Positions 16,189 to 24,452 of a stretch of DNA of 60,080 nucleotides are shown here, piece by piece. Both the position numbers and the translations under genes were made by a program. Location: IMG/VR virus record IMGVR_UViG_3300044535_000805, positions 1-60,080 of that record; one strand, 5' to 3'. This DNA is from a virus. Positions within the stretch are counted from its first letter, which is position 1. Every line of letters starts with the position of its first letter. Under the pieces are notes generated by a model. The model was not told where the DNA came from, searched no databases, and saw only the letters and a program-made list of their open reading frames with translations.

Positions 16189-17553
16189 TTAGAAGAAAGT
16201 TTGTACGTTGAATCCGCATTGTTGTATTACTTTAACAGTATCAATTGCATTGCGATACCTTGACATTTGATTTTGTCGGAAAGAACTATGATCAATTGTT
16301 TTTTCTAACTTTGTACCTGGCAATATACCCGGTAATGTGCATTGAACTTTTAGTACTGTGCCATTGGCAAAATCACTGTGATTTAAAAACCATTGTCTGA
16401 CCTGCTGATAATCTGACTCTGTTTCTGTTGGATATGACAGAATTATTAGCAGATTCATCGGTACCTGATATTTTTTAGCCATCTCCAAATGATGATCAAG
16501 ATCTGCATTGGTAAAATTCTTACCTAGATTGATTCGAACATGCTCAATGATGCTTTCAACGCCAGTTAGTAAAAATCCATTGCTTTTTTTTATTAATTTC
16601 CACATGTCTTCTTTGTGTTGTGTTGCAGATCTAATAATAAAAGATCCTACCCAATGTATCTGGGCCTGAGCGTTTGTTTGGTCATTGTAGGCAGCTATTA
16701 GTTGCAATAGTTTTTTAAACTCTTTTAAATTACCATTGCAAATGCTACTAGCAAATTGAAATCTATACACCTTGTAAGTTTCTATATGTTTTTGTATTTG
16801 TTCAAAAATGTTTTCAGCAGTTAGATACTGAAACTTTTCCCAGAATGCAATTACATCACAAAATTCACAGGCCTGCACACAACCACGGCTATCCACAATT
16901 GGCAATGTTGGATATCCATATCTAAACAACCTGTAGTCAGAGTAATCTGGGATAGGAAGTTTATTAAATTCTGTGTTGGATTGCCAAGCATGGGAGTTAA
17001 TGCCAGGATAAGACATATTTCCACGCACATATTCAACCAAGGACGTTTCGCCATCACCAGTGATATAGTCGTCAATAAATCCTAACTTTTTAACGCGGTC
17101 AGGAAATTTAAACAAAGAATTTTCCAATGTCTGCAATCCAGGTCCGCCAATTACTATTTTGGCGTCAGGCGCTTGCTGTCGTAACATTGCGCACAGCCAA
17201 ACAGTAAAGGTCTGCGTTTGTGAGGAAAACAAACTCAGTCCAATAATAGTAGGGGCATGCGACAATATTTCTCGAGCGTAAAAATCCAGCATTATAACTA
17301 AATCGTCCGCTATTTCTTCATGTATTTTTTGTCGATTAAAAAAATCAAGAAACAGGTTTCGTTTGGGATTGTGTTGTATTTTGTTGTATATTTCAATATT
17401 AAGATCGAGCGCCACGCATGCGATTCCGTTGGCTTGCAATGATGCTTTTAATACTGCTGGGGCTGCCAATGGAGTATCATCGTCAACAAAAGGCATCGAC
17501 GCAACAACAACTTTAACAATATTCTGTTGATTAGTATTGTAGTCGCTTAACAA
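16189..17553 (-). CDS. B12-binding-type radical SAM enzyme
   Basis: A 454-aa protein with a cobalamin-binding-like N-terminal domain (VKVVVASMPFVDDDTPLAAP; strand-rich with IVIGGPGLQTL at about 133-142, though the DxHxxG cobalamin His motif is not evident) followed by a radical SAM barrel with CVQACEFC (Cys225, Cys229, Cys232 binding the 4Fe-4S cluster). GVESI and LIILSYPTET match later conserved strands. Relatives include BchE-like cyclases and methylases. The start is TTG at 17553, overlapping the primase gene by 23 bases with AGGA upstream; the next ATG (residue 20) would cut the first strand. It is distinct from the six-member radical SAM family elsewhere in the window. Confidence 0.85.
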   Translation of the reverse strand: MLSDYNTNQQNIVKVVVASMPFVDDDTPLAAPAVLKASLQANGIACVALDLNIEIYNKIQHNPKRNLFLDFFNRQKIHEEIADDLVIMLDFYAREILSHAPTIIGLSLFSSQTQTFTVWLCAMLRQQAPDAKIVIGGPGLQTLENSLFKFPDRVKKLGFIDDYITGDGETSLVEYVRGNMSYPGINSHAWQSNTEFNKLPIPDYSDYRLFRYGYPTLPIVDSRGCVQACEFCDVIAFWEKFQYLTAENIFEQIQKHIETYKVYRFQFASSICNGNLKEFKKLLQLIAAYNDQTNAQAQIHWVGSFIIRSATQHKEDMWKLIKKSNGFLLTGVESIIEHVRINLGKNFTNADLDHHLEMAKKYQVPMNLLIILSYPTETESDYQQVRQWFLNHSDFANGTVLKVQCTLPGILPGTKLEKTIDHSSFRQNQMSRYRNAIDTVKVIQQCGFNVQTFF

Positions 17554-18520
17554 GTTGCTTTTTCCTTAGTTCTATTTTGATTCGACTGGTTTCTCTAGCT
17601 GACATTATAGTTAGCAATGCTCCGAGCCGCCCCAACACAATTACCGCATCATTAACATCTTTGCAACCTTCTGGCCATTCTGGTATACTTACCGCCCAGC
17701 CAAGTTCTACTGCACGATCTATTAGTTCAAGTCCTGCTTTGTCTTGATCAGGTATTACTGTGATTTGTTTTCCAAGACTTCTAATCAGTCTTGCTTGTGT
17801 ATCACTAATGGTGTTGTGCATTACTGCTAAGCCAGATATGGATAACGCACAAAATACACCTTCCATGACAAACACATGTTCCCATTCAGTCTTTTGTAAA
17901 TCCGTACCAAACACATATCCAGGTTGCATATGATTAATATACTTGGGCACCTTGTTGTCTAAGAATCTAGCAGTCCAGCCAACTACAGTATTGTTCCAAG
18001 TAAACGGCACAACCACATGAGGCCTAATCCAATGAATTCCGTCCGTTTTAATAGCAGTCATGATAGGATAATCTTTGGGTACCTGGCGAGTTTGCAAATA
18101 ATCCCAGTAGTCTGTCATTTCAGGAGTTACAACTTCTGAGTATGGTGGTAAGTCGTCAGACTCTTCAAATGTTATATCTGCTAATGCTTGAAATGTTTTA
18201 TTACGGTCATCTAGAATACCGTGTATGCTACGATGTTTAAGACTTTCTAAGTTTAAGTACTCAACTTCATTTTCAGAAACACCTAACCATCCTAGTAACT
18301 TTTTTGCTTTAAAACTTACTGAACGTCCAAGAACGAAACTTGCTGTGTATGAACAATTAAAACAGTGATAGCTCCAGCCTTGTTCTGCAACTTTGATTCC
18401 GCCACGTTGACGTTTGTCTTGGGAGTTACCGTTATGCGTACAGCAAACCGCATTGAAACTCAGCCAGCCACTGGGACTGCTTTTTCTTTTTGCGGGTAGG
18501 TAACTTAGGATATCCAGCAT
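17531..18520 (-). CDS. 61: DNA primase, T4 gp61 type
   Basis: Makes RNA primers for lagging-strand synthesis with the gp41 helicase. At 329 aa it has an N-terminal zinc finger (Cys26, Cys27 and His29 region; Cys53 and Cys56 in CFNCS) and a Toprim core with Glu220 (VFVMEGVF) and the Asp pair of VIPDQDKAG (258 and 260). This matches the gp61 layout. The ATG is 6 bases after TATACT of a good sigma70-type promoter (TTGATT-N17-TATACT), so a leaderless early transcript is predicted, as for gp41. A radical SAM gene has been placed between primase and helicase. Confidence 0.93.
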   Translation of the reverse strand: MLDILSYLPAKRKSSPSGWLSFNAVCCTHNGNSQDKRQRGGIKVAEQGWSYHCFNCSYTASFVLGRSVSFKAKKLLGWLGVSENEVEYLNLESLKHRSIHGILDDRNKTFQALADITFEESDDLPPYSEVVTPEMTDYWDYLQTRQVPKDYPIMTAIKTDGIHWIRPHVVVPFTWNNTVVGWTARFLDNKVPKYINHMQPGYVFGTDLQKTEWEHVFVMEGVFCALSISGLAVMHNTISDTQARLIRSLGKQITVIPDQDKAGLELIDRAVELGWAVSIPEWPEGCKDVNDAVIVLGRLGALLTIMSARETSRIKIELRKKQLVKRLQY

Positions 18521-18526
18521 CTATAC

Positions 18527-18555
18527 AGTATAACAGATTAGTTACACTAAATCAA
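18527..18555 (-). promoter_or_regulatory. Early promoter of the primase gene
   Basis: Minus strand TTGATT (18555-18550), 17-base spacer, TATACT (18532-18527), 6 bases, ATG. The -35 lies in the 3' end of the upstream virion gene. Confidence 0.75.
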
Positions 18556-19622
18556 CGATACTGGACGTTTTCAACCTCGCCGTTGTCAAAAATTGCCACA
18601 GCAGAAACTGGGCTTTGGAATTGCATGGGCACATAACCTGAGCCACCATTCACAATGGTTACTCCGGCAATTTGATTGTTGAGACCAATTGTACAGGTGG
18701 CTTCAGCACCAGCACCGTCGCCTAGAATTCGAATTCTAGGCGGCGCTGTGTACTGATATCCAGCATTGGTTATGGTTATACCAGTTACTACTCCATTGGC
18801 AACTACTACGTTTCCACTGGCACCATAACCAATTGAGTTGTTTAGAGCCAGGCGCAGGATTGGGTGAAATCCAACTACATTGAAATAGTCTGTGGTAGTT
18901 TGTGACAGGTACTCACGAGATTCAGTTACATCATACCAGGCAGACTCATAGTTTTGAGCGGCTTGCACCTTGGCTGTACCGGTGTAACCCACAAGGTCAA
19001 ATTTCACAGTGGTAAAGCTAGACTCATTTGTGGGCATGAAACTGGAATAGAATTCAGTTTGATAAATTGCCACTTGTGGTTGCGGTGTGTTGGCCCAGTC
19101 CGGCCAGTTGGTAGATGATCCGCTTACAAACTGATTTTTGCCATACAGGTCTGGCACTGTGCAATCTGTACTGGGAATAAATTGCGGCAATATGCTGTCC
19201 ACAATGTTTATGTCTGCTCGTGCTTCGGAGTTTGCATTGACATACACTGCCTGCACATAGTTTCCTGAAGTTCGTTGGATACTGTAGCTGGCTGGCTGTG
19301 ATTCAATATTGACAGTTTCATTTGTTTCAAGCACCACTTTTACTCGGCCTGTTGATGCACTAAGTACTTCCATGCTCTTGGTCAATAATAGTCGATCGCC
19401 AGCTTGGTTTACCAAGCGGAAAACAAAAGAACTACCTGTAATGTTGACAGGTTTTTGGTCTTGGTTAATAAATTCAAATAACAAGACGTTGTCAACGCCT
19501 TTGTTGATGGTTAAAGTTTTAGCATACACTGGGTCATACCTCGCTGTGAAATATCCACCGCTGGTGTCTATCAAAAGTACACGGGCAATTTGCTGATATA
19601 AGTACGCAGTGGTTGAATACAT
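18552..19622 (-). CDS. Virion structural protein, baseplate/fibre-like, 356 aa
   Basis: The N-terminal part (YAKTLTINKGVDN, VLLFEFINQDQKPVNITG, SSFVFRLVNQAGD) resembles the N-terminal domain of upper-baseplate (BppU-type) proteins of other phages. A central part is unknown. The C-terminal 90 residues hold YxxPPRIRI and two GxxxxITITNAGYQYTAPP / VTIVNGGSGYV-type beta repeats seen in phage tail proteins. The frame extends upstream to 19793, but the ATG at 19622 has AAGGA and a late box (CATAAATA) in front, so I chose it. It is divergent from the gene at 19644 with only 21 bases between. Confidence 0.8.
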   Translation of the reverse strand: MYSTTAYLYQQIARVLLIDTSGGYFTARYDPVYAKTLTINKGVDNVLLFEFINQDQKPVNITGSSFVFRLVNQAGDRLLLTKSMEVLSASTGRVKVVLETNETVNIESQPASYSIQRTSGNYVQAVYVNANSEARADINIVDSILPQFIPSTDCTVPDLYGKNQFVSGSSTNWPDWANTPQPQVAIYQTEFYSSFMPTNESSFTTVKFDLVGYTGTAKVQAAQNYESAWYDVTESREYLSQTTTDYFNVVGFHPILRLALNNSIGYGASGNVVVANGVVTGITITNAGYQYTAPPRIRILGDGAGAEATCTIGLNNQIAGVTIVNGGSGYVPMQFQSPVSAVAIFDNGEVENVQYR

Positions 19623-19638
19623 AGGAATCCTTGACAAG

Positions 19639-19644
19639 TATTTA
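19639..19644 (-). promoter_or_regulatory. Late promoter box CATAAATA
   Basis: Minus-strand TAAATA 16 bases before the ATG at 19622, with AAGGA in between; the box overlaps the first codon of the divergent plus-strand gene. Confidence 0.55.
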
Positions 19645-20021
19645 TGGGTAACAATATTTTTGAAAAACTGACGGAAAAGTACCCGTTTATAACCTTGTGC
19701 GTGTACGCTAACGCAGAGTATGTGGGCGTTGTGCAGAATCGTGATGATACTGTGACAACAATCTACGACTTTGGCAGTGTGCAAACACAACAAGAAAAAC
19801 TAGAATTTCTAGAGTTGGCCAGCGTTTGGTGGTGGGAAAGCAACAGATCTATCCCTATCAATATTTTTCTGCGCAAAGAGTGGGACAAGTTTCGCCCAAC
19901 TCTGCGCACCTTTGTAAACAAGGATCTTGAAATCTTGCACGGACCCACTTGCAGTTTGCTGGACATTGCTCGCAAGAAAAGCAAACGAAAGAGCATTACG
20001 CTAGTGCGGCGTCTTGAGTGA
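19644..20021 (+). CDS. Conserved T4-like phage hypothetical protein, 125 aa
   Basis: The sequence is well-ordered and protein-like (FITLCVYANAEYVGVVQN, VTTIYDFGSV, LASVWWWESNRSIPINIFL, then WDKFRPTLRTFVNKD). I recall relatives with the Trp-rich WWWESN segment in aquatic T4-like phages, always of unknown function. It is encoded alone on the plus strand between minus-strand genes and overlaps the convergent DnaE-like gene by 26 bases. No clear promoter of its own is visible; the Shine-Dalgarno is weak. Confidence 0.82.
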   Translation: MGNNIFEKLTEKYPFITLCVYANAEYVGVVQNRDDTVTTIYDFGSVQTQQEKLEFLELASVWWWESNRSIPINIFLRKEWDKFRPTLRTFVNKDLEILHGPTCSLLDIARKKSKRKSITLVRRLE

Positions 20022-20574
20022 GTAGATTCATATGCAGGGCAACAAGGGCCGCGTAGGAAACTGCGTGGCTTTTTTTAAATGAGTAGCCTCTACTGTCGTC
20101 CCCGTTCCACACTTCAGCAAATACTTCTTCCCAAGAGCAAGTTTGCAAGTGTGCTTTGCCTGGACGTATGATTGAAATAAATGCGGCCATCCTGGGAATT
20201 GAGTCTGGCTTCATGACTCGCAGTAGGTCTGTATAGTTTCCCACATGCACCAGCTGAGCGGCCCAGGCGTTGTCAGTCCACAGTCTTGACCATGATGGTT
20301 CTATGCCCAACATCTGTTCATAATGTTCGGGACTTTTTACCAGTCCATAAACGCTCATGTTCAAGAAGTCTAGTTTAAAGTATCCACGCTGTTCCGCAGT
20401 TTCATAATCTAATGCCGCACAACCAATGATGGGATCTGTGGGTATTTCTGTTACATAAATGCCCGAGTTGTGTTTGCGCACACCAGTTGCAGATTCAAGC
20501 CGTGCAGGAACATGCTGAATCAATTTCAGCAATGCGTCCCTGTTGGGCATGTCAATGTCAATGTCTGCGCTCAT
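19996..20574 (-). CDS. Miniature DnaE (PolIII alpha)-like palm-domain protein, 192 aa
   Basis: Resembles the catalytic palm of bacterial DNA polymerase III alpha but at about a sixth of its length. ADIDIDMPNR (Asp4, Asp6, Asp8) corresponds to the PDxDxDF metal-binding motif, KHNSGIYVTE to the KHAGGVVI segment, and AEQRGYFKLDFLNMSVY (Asp69) to the GLVKFDFLGL motif with the third carboxylate. The PHP, fingers, beta-binding and tau-binding parts of DnaE are absent. Activity is therefore doubtful; it could be a decoy or inhibitor, or a nucleotide-binding relic. It overlaps the SGNH gene upstream by an ATGA. Confidence 0.7.
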   Translation of the reverse strand: MSADIDIDMPNRDALLKLIQHVPARLESATGVRKHNSGIYVTEIPTDPIIGCAALDYETAEQRGYFKLDFLNMSVYGLVKSPEHYEQMLGIEPSWSRLWTDNAWAAQLVHVGNYTDLLRVMKPDSIPRMAAFISIIRPGKAHLQTCSWEEVFAEVWNGDDSRGYSFKKSHAVSYAALVALHMNLLTQDAALA

Positions 20575-21278
20575 AGTCTTACTATACCAGTATTGGGCAC
20601 GTGGTTTCGATTGTAGGTTCCATTGCGTATTTTAACATCTTCCTGTTCAATCTGCAACCTTGTGTCTGCGCTGACAGGGTATTGTGGTAAAACTCTTTCC
20701 ACATAGTTCAAATGCTCAATTGGTGTGTGGTGCATGTCATACTCAATCACGATTTGATCGTGTATGACTTCTTTGAAACTGGGCTTGACAGTGTCTAGCA
20801 CATTTTGGTACAGTTTGAGAATATCATAGTTTGGATTGTAATCTTTGTCTTGATACTGATCGGATTGATGCATGGGCACCATGCTTAAAAAGTGCCAGGT
20901 CACACCAGTGTGCTCTAGTAGAGTTTTTACTGCGGATATAAATGCAAAATCACGTACCATGCAACCACGTTCGTCAATCCAACGTTTGACCCAGTCTCGA
21001 GGATAGGTACCTTGTGTGTATACATTGCCCGGTGTGACCCAGTTCCGGTCCACATATCTATCTTCACGTGCTGTGTTGGTCCAACACACAATCACAGTGT
21101 CGCCAGGTTTGAATTGGTTGCGCTGATTGCACTCATACACAGAGTTTAATATGTAATGGTTGCCGGCCCCTACTCTACCCCAGTTGTGAAATTCCTGTGC
21201 TTGGTAGCTCAAGATATCAGCCCAAGTACTCCACACATAGCTGGTATAGCTACACCCAAATGTAAACAATCTATTCAT
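20571..21278 (-). CDS. SGNH/GDSL-like hydrolase family protein (paralog 2)
   Basis: A 235-aa protein with block I TFGCSYTSY (Ser10), a block II-like NWGRVGAGNHYIL, a block III-like strand TVIVCWTNTARED, and a C-terminal DMHHTPIEH supplying the Asp-x-x-His pair. It overlaps the next SGNH gene (21275) and the DnaE-like gene (20571) by 4 bases each, so two SGNH paralogs are translated back to back. Possible action on acyl groups of glycans or lipids is inferred from the family. Confidence 0.72.
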   Translation of the reverse strand: MNRLFTFGCSYTSYVWSTWADILSYQAQEFHNWGRVGAGNHYILNSVYECNQRNQFKPGDTVIVCWTNTAREDRYVDRNWVTPGNVYTQGTYPRDWVKRWIDERGCMVRDFAFISAVKTLLEHTGVTWHFLSMVPMHQSDQYQDKDYNPNYDILKLYQNVLDTVKPSFKEVIHDQIVIEYDMHHTPIEHLNYVERVLPQYPVSADTRLQIEQEDVKIRNGTYNRNHVPNTGIVRL

Positions 21279-21994
21279 AGCAATCTTTCTAGCTCAGGCC
21301 AAAGCCATTCACGCACCAAGACTTCACTGGCTTCAGTACCATAGTGTCCGTCGTGCGTGTATGGCAACTTTCGCTTTTCGCCTTCGTCACGACCCACGCC
21401 ATTGGCCAATTTGAGACTGTTTCTAAACCATTCATAGCCCGGAAGGAACAATGTGTCCCAGTCCACAAACCAACTGAAAAATATCAGCTTCTTGTTGTGT
21501 GCATCACACAAGGCCTTCATGGCCAACATGTTGTGCAAGGTCTGATACTGCCAGAACCGTGCGCCAGCTGACTGGTCAAGCCAAAAACGATCAAACTGCT
21601 CAAGGTCATAGTCAACCATCTTGCCCAGCCAGTACTTGTTCTCATGTACATTGAGTGTGTAACACCCCATGTCTTTGTAGATGTTGTTGTGTGTGGAGTC
21701 TTGATAGTGCTGGGGTGCAGGTATGGGATGTGGCCGTAGATTCTGTTGCACTTCTTCCCAGGCTCGCATGCCGATCACCACACGACTGGGTTCAGTCAGT
21801 TGTACAATCACAAGATCCACCTCGGGATCTTTTACAATGTCATGTAACTTCTCAACATAGAAAGCATTGCCAGCACCTGAACTGCAAGCTCTAACCAGCT
21901 CACTGCTTAGTTTGGCACTGACATGATCAGGCCAACTCTGGCCATAGTCTGCTGTGCTAAAGCTGTCACCAAGGGCGGCTAATTTACGATACAT
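21275..21994 (-). CDS. SGNH/GDSL-like hydrolase family protein (paralog 3)
   Basis: The closest of the six to the classical pattern at block I: LAALGDSFSTAD. Block II is SSGAGNAFYVEKL and a block III-like strand is LVIVQLTEPSRVV. The C-terminal His is in YTHDGHYGTEAS, but no Asp stands three residues before it. The ATG at 21994 is chosen because the longer frame (to 22054) would run 71 bases into the upstream gene; with this start the overlap is 11 bases. It overlaps the next paralog by an ATGA. Confidence 0.72.
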   Translation of the reverse strand: MYRKLAALGDSFSTADYGQSWPDHVSAKLSSELVRACSSGAGNAFYVEKLHDIVKDPEVDLVIVQLTEPSRVVIGMRAWEEVQQNLRPHPIPAPQHYQDSTHNNIYKDMGCYTLNVHENKYWLGKMVDYDLEQFDRFWLDQSAGARFWQYQTLHNMLAMKALCDAHNKKLIFFSWFVDWDTLFLPGYEWFRNSLKLANGVGRDEGEKRKLPYTHDGHYGTEASEVLVREWLWPELERLL

Positions 21995-22331
21995 CACACA
22001 GGGCCACAGCAATCTTAACAGCATCTTCTGCACGATCTCTAGCCAATAATGCATCTGCCACAGTAGGATGTTTTTTTGCCAACTCCAACATTTGTTTTTC
22101 TTGTTCCATTTTGCGACGAACCCACTGAACCGCTTCTTGTGCTACGCCGTCCAGTTCAATCTGTGGAATACTCGAACTGAACTGCACCCAGTCAGTCCCA
22201 TTGTATACTTCAAAATTTGATCCATTGTACCGGACCATGCCTGCACTGTGTCGACTCATGTCAACATAAGGTGTGCTGTAATTGTTGGCCGCAATATAGA
22301 TGCCCGGCCCCGGTGTAATATTTTTAATCAT
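21984..22331 (-). CDS. Small virion-type protein, 115 aa
   Basis: The N-terminal half (PGPGIYIAANNYSTPYVDM, MVRYNGSNFEVYNGTDWVQF) has the NGSxFEVYNGTxW motif common in phage structural and fibre-associated proteins. The C-terminal half is a charged helix (AVQWVRRKMEQEKQMLELAK, DALLARDRAEDAVKIA) likely to form a coiled coil. One base separates it from the zinc-finger gene upstream. Function unknown; similar proteins are common in aquatic T4-like phages. Confidence 0.75.
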   Translation of the reverse strand: MIKNITPGPGIYIAANNYSTPYVDMSRHSAGMVRYNGSNFEVYNGTDWVQFSSSIPQIELDGVAQEAVQWVRRKMEQEKQMLELAKKHPTVADALLARDRAEDAVKIAVALCDVS

Positions 22332-22332
22332 G

Positions 22333-23004
22333 TCACCATCCTGCCTTTGTTAAGATATCCCGTGCATACTCTTGGTCTGCTGGATAGTTGTTAAATTTCT
22401 TTTGCCACTCGTCACTGTCAATGTAGGACCATATCATACCAATTTGATCTGATGCAAGACCGGCTAGAAACTGTTGTCCTGATTCACAGTTGTAGATAAT
22501 CCAAGGACTGATACGACCAGTTGTGACAGCATAGCACATGGCCACACTACTGCCATAACGCAAACAGTCCTGTGGTTGAGCAGAGTTTTTGTCTGCCCAG
22601 TCCATGCCAAACTCCACTGCTCTTGCTAGAGCATCTGAAACGTTTTCCACACGCAAATACCCAATCAAGTATTCAGTGTAGAGCTGGTCGCTGGACCAAT
22701 TGTCAATTTTCTTTTGTTGTTTTAGCAACCACAGCAGATAACGCTCAGGTGCAATTACTTTTGTGTTTACACAGTAACGACCAAACTTTACAAATGCTCG
22801 ATAGTATGCTGAGTCCGCAAAATCATCAAAGGTTTTTAACTTGGCTGATCCCTGTGCTTGTTCATAAAACTTAATGTAAGCTCTGTACCCCAACTGTACA
22901 CCACGTTCGTCTTGTTCGAATCTCCTGCGCTTGGGCTCACACATGTGAACAGCTATGCTAGTTTCTCTAGCAAACTGTTTTTTACAGTACTGGCATTGGA
23001 TCAT
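22333..23004 (-). CDS. Zinc-finger phage protein, 223 aa
   Basis: Begins with a C2H2-like finger: Cys4 and Cys7 (CQYC), then His20 and Cys22 (AVHMC), followed by a basic stretch KRRR. The rest is helical and aromatic (AYIKFYEQAQ, YRAFVKFGRYC, RYLLWLLKQQKKIDNW) without a domain I can name. Proteins with this finger and helical body recur in aquatic T4-like phages. Location beside gp62-like and recombination genes suggests a nucleic-acid role (inference). It overlaps the SGNH gene upstream by an ATGA. Confidence 0.75.
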   Translation of the reverse strand: MIQCQYCKKQFARETSIAVHMCEPKRRRFEQDERGVQLGYRAYIKFYEQAQGSAKLKTFDDFADSAYYRAFVKFGRYCVNTKVIAPERYLLWLLKQQKKIDNWSSDQLYTEYLIGYLRVENVSDALARAVEFGMDWADKNSAQPQDCLRYGSSVAMCYAVTTGRISPWIIYNCESGQQFLAGLASDQIGMIWSYIDSDEWQKKFNNYPADQEYARDILTKAGW

Positions 23005-23708
23005 TGTAGTATTTTATGCTCTTGTATGTAATTTGTCAAGAACTCATTGAGTTTTGCATGATGACCTATTGCCGGATGTGTCATATCTGGAGGAACATGC
23101 GGTGCACCTGGTGGATACTTTTTAGGCTCCACACCTTGTGCGGCTTGCCAGGCTGTTGCTCGCCACTGATATCCATCAACAATTTCTGGGCAACAAAACA
23201 AACTCAATCTAGAATCTTCAAGATATTCCTGATACAAATCATCGGCCTGCTGAAACATCAACACTCGATGCCCTCTAGATTTCAAACTGTCAATTGTGCT
23301 GAGCATACGGTACATGAGATCTTCAGTACGATCCAAAATGCTGTATACTTCAGTTTTGAGTTTGGTTTCCACAAACTGTTCAGACTCTTTTTGGTTCCAG
23401 CCTGTTTGCCATCTGTAAGCAAACTCTTGGTTTTGCGGATTTACCCATCGTCCTTCAAAATCATTTTCAGATTCACAGATGGGTATTTCTAGTCTGCTGA
23501 GAAAGGTCATACCCAACACATACAAGGTCGGTGGTGCTGTGTAACTGTGTTTAAGAGTGGTACGAAGTATTCTGCTGTTGGCGCTGCCACTAACAGCAAT
23601 ACTGTGGGCGTTAGCTATACCTAGACGCTGTGCTAGATCTTGATGGCCGTTGCCCAATGCGTAGGAATGTGTGTAACTGCATCCGTTTACAACCAATTGT
23701 TGTATCAT
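23001..23708 (-). CDS. SGNH/GDSL-like hydrolase family protein (paralog 4)
   Basis: 235 aa. Block I is VNGCSYTHSYALG, block II SIAVSGSANSRIL, and the C-terminal catalytic pair is in DMTHPAIGHHAKLNEFL with both Asp and His in place. The middle is longer and more polar than in the others. ATGA overlaps on both sides place it in a chain with the gp62-like and zinc-finger genes. Substrate unknown. Confidence 0.72.
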   Translation of the reverse strand: MIQQLVVNGCSYTHSYALGNGHQDLAQRLGIANAHSIAVSGSANSRILRTTLKHSYTAPPTLYVLGMTFLSRLEIPICESENDFEGRWVNPQNQEFAYRWQTGWNQKESEQFVETKLKTEVYSILDRTEDLMYRMLSTIDSLKSRGHRVLMFQQADDLYQEYLEDSRLSLFCCPEIVDGYQWRATAWQAAQGVEPKKYPPGAPHVPPDMTHPAIGHHAKLNEFLTNYIQEHKILQ

Positions 23709-24148
23709 TTTTCTTTGCCGGCAGCTTTGTGATAAGCGTCAATTTCTTTCTGTGTGGTTATTGCAGCCAACACATCTATTTCATCATCCTTGTAGGTGGG
23801 ATAAATGGCTATCAAGGCTTTGCGTTTTGCACTTAGGCCTGCTTCTTTTTTCTTGGGAGCAATCCACAGATGTCGCGGGGTTCCCAAGCCTGGACTCACT
23901 GCTGTAGCACACAGCCATTGCAGTTTGGGATGACGACCAATATCAAAGAAGTGTTTGTTGAGATAGTGGTTGCAACTTTGCACATAATATTCTTGTAGTT
24001 CTTGAGCGCCTTCCACAGCCGAGCTCCAACGCAACATCAAGAACAGGCTAAACTTCTTGCGCTCTTCTTCAGTGAGCTCGTTGTAGAAGTTTTTATTTTT
24101 GCGATCCAGCTGTCGCATTTCATTGGCAATGTTTAGTTTATCACTCAT
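23705..24148 (-). CDS. 62: Probable clamp-loader small subunit (T4 gp62-like)
   Basis: A 147-aa protein with the look of the short gp62 of aquatic T4-like phages: an N-terminal LNIANEMRQLDRKNKNFYNE, then LTEEERKKFSLFLMLRWSS, LQEYYVQSCNHYLNKHFFDI, HPKLQWLCATAVSPGLG and RHLWIAPKKK. gp62 pairs with the AAA+ subunit gp44 to load the sliding clamp gp45. No gp44 is adjacent here, and the AAA protein at 29084-30112 does not look like it, so gp44 must lie outside the window. The assignment rests on remembered sequence similarity. Confidence 0.72.
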   Translation of the reverse strand: MSDKLNIANEMRQLDRKNKNFYNELTEEERKKFSLFLMLRWSSAVEGAQELQEYYVQSCNHYLNKHFFDIGRHPKLQWLCATAVSPGLGTPRHLWIAPKKKEAGLSAKRKALIAIYPTYKDDEIDVLAAITTQKEIDAYHKAAGKEK

Positions 24149-24452
24149 TGGTTTTGGTTAGTTTATAGATCATTATAACACGGGCCAGCGCATCTTGTAA
24201 AGTGGGATTGGTTCGAGCGGTGCGCCGAATTTCTCCCCACATCTTGTCTTCCATTATGTGATCGTGTAAAGGTCTGCCGTCTGCGGTTCTCTTATCATAG
24301 TCTATTTTGTGCCCAGATACTGGATCATAATCTGTGCCTGATTCATATCCTACTACCTGACGTGTACTGGGATCAGCGCCCGACTCACGAGCATAGATAA
24401 TACCTTCTGATCGTTCATAGACGTATGTTGCGCCAGGCTTTAATGTACCCAT
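24141..24452 (-). CDS. Conserved small phage protein, 103 aa
   Basis: Starts MGTLKPGATYVYERSEG, followed by IIYARESGADPSTRQVVGY and a polar section ending in a helix (LQDALARVIMIYKLTK). I recall the KPGATYVYER start in many aquatic T4-like phages, with no known function. The ATG at 24452 shares one base with the previous stop; the frame opens two codons earlier. It overlaps the gp62-like gene by 8 bases. Confidence 0.75.
   Translation of the reverse strand: MGTLKPGATYVYERSEGIIYARESGADPSTRQVVGYESGTDYDPVSGHKIDYDKRTADGRPLHDHIMEDKMWGEIRRTARTNPTLQDALARVIMIYKLTKTNE

Noticed and set aside
18552-19793. Longer form of the baseplate-like protein starting at 19793
   Set aside because: The extra 57 codons would cover the divergent gene at 19644 and the late box, and have poor composition; the ATG at 19622 has AAGGA.
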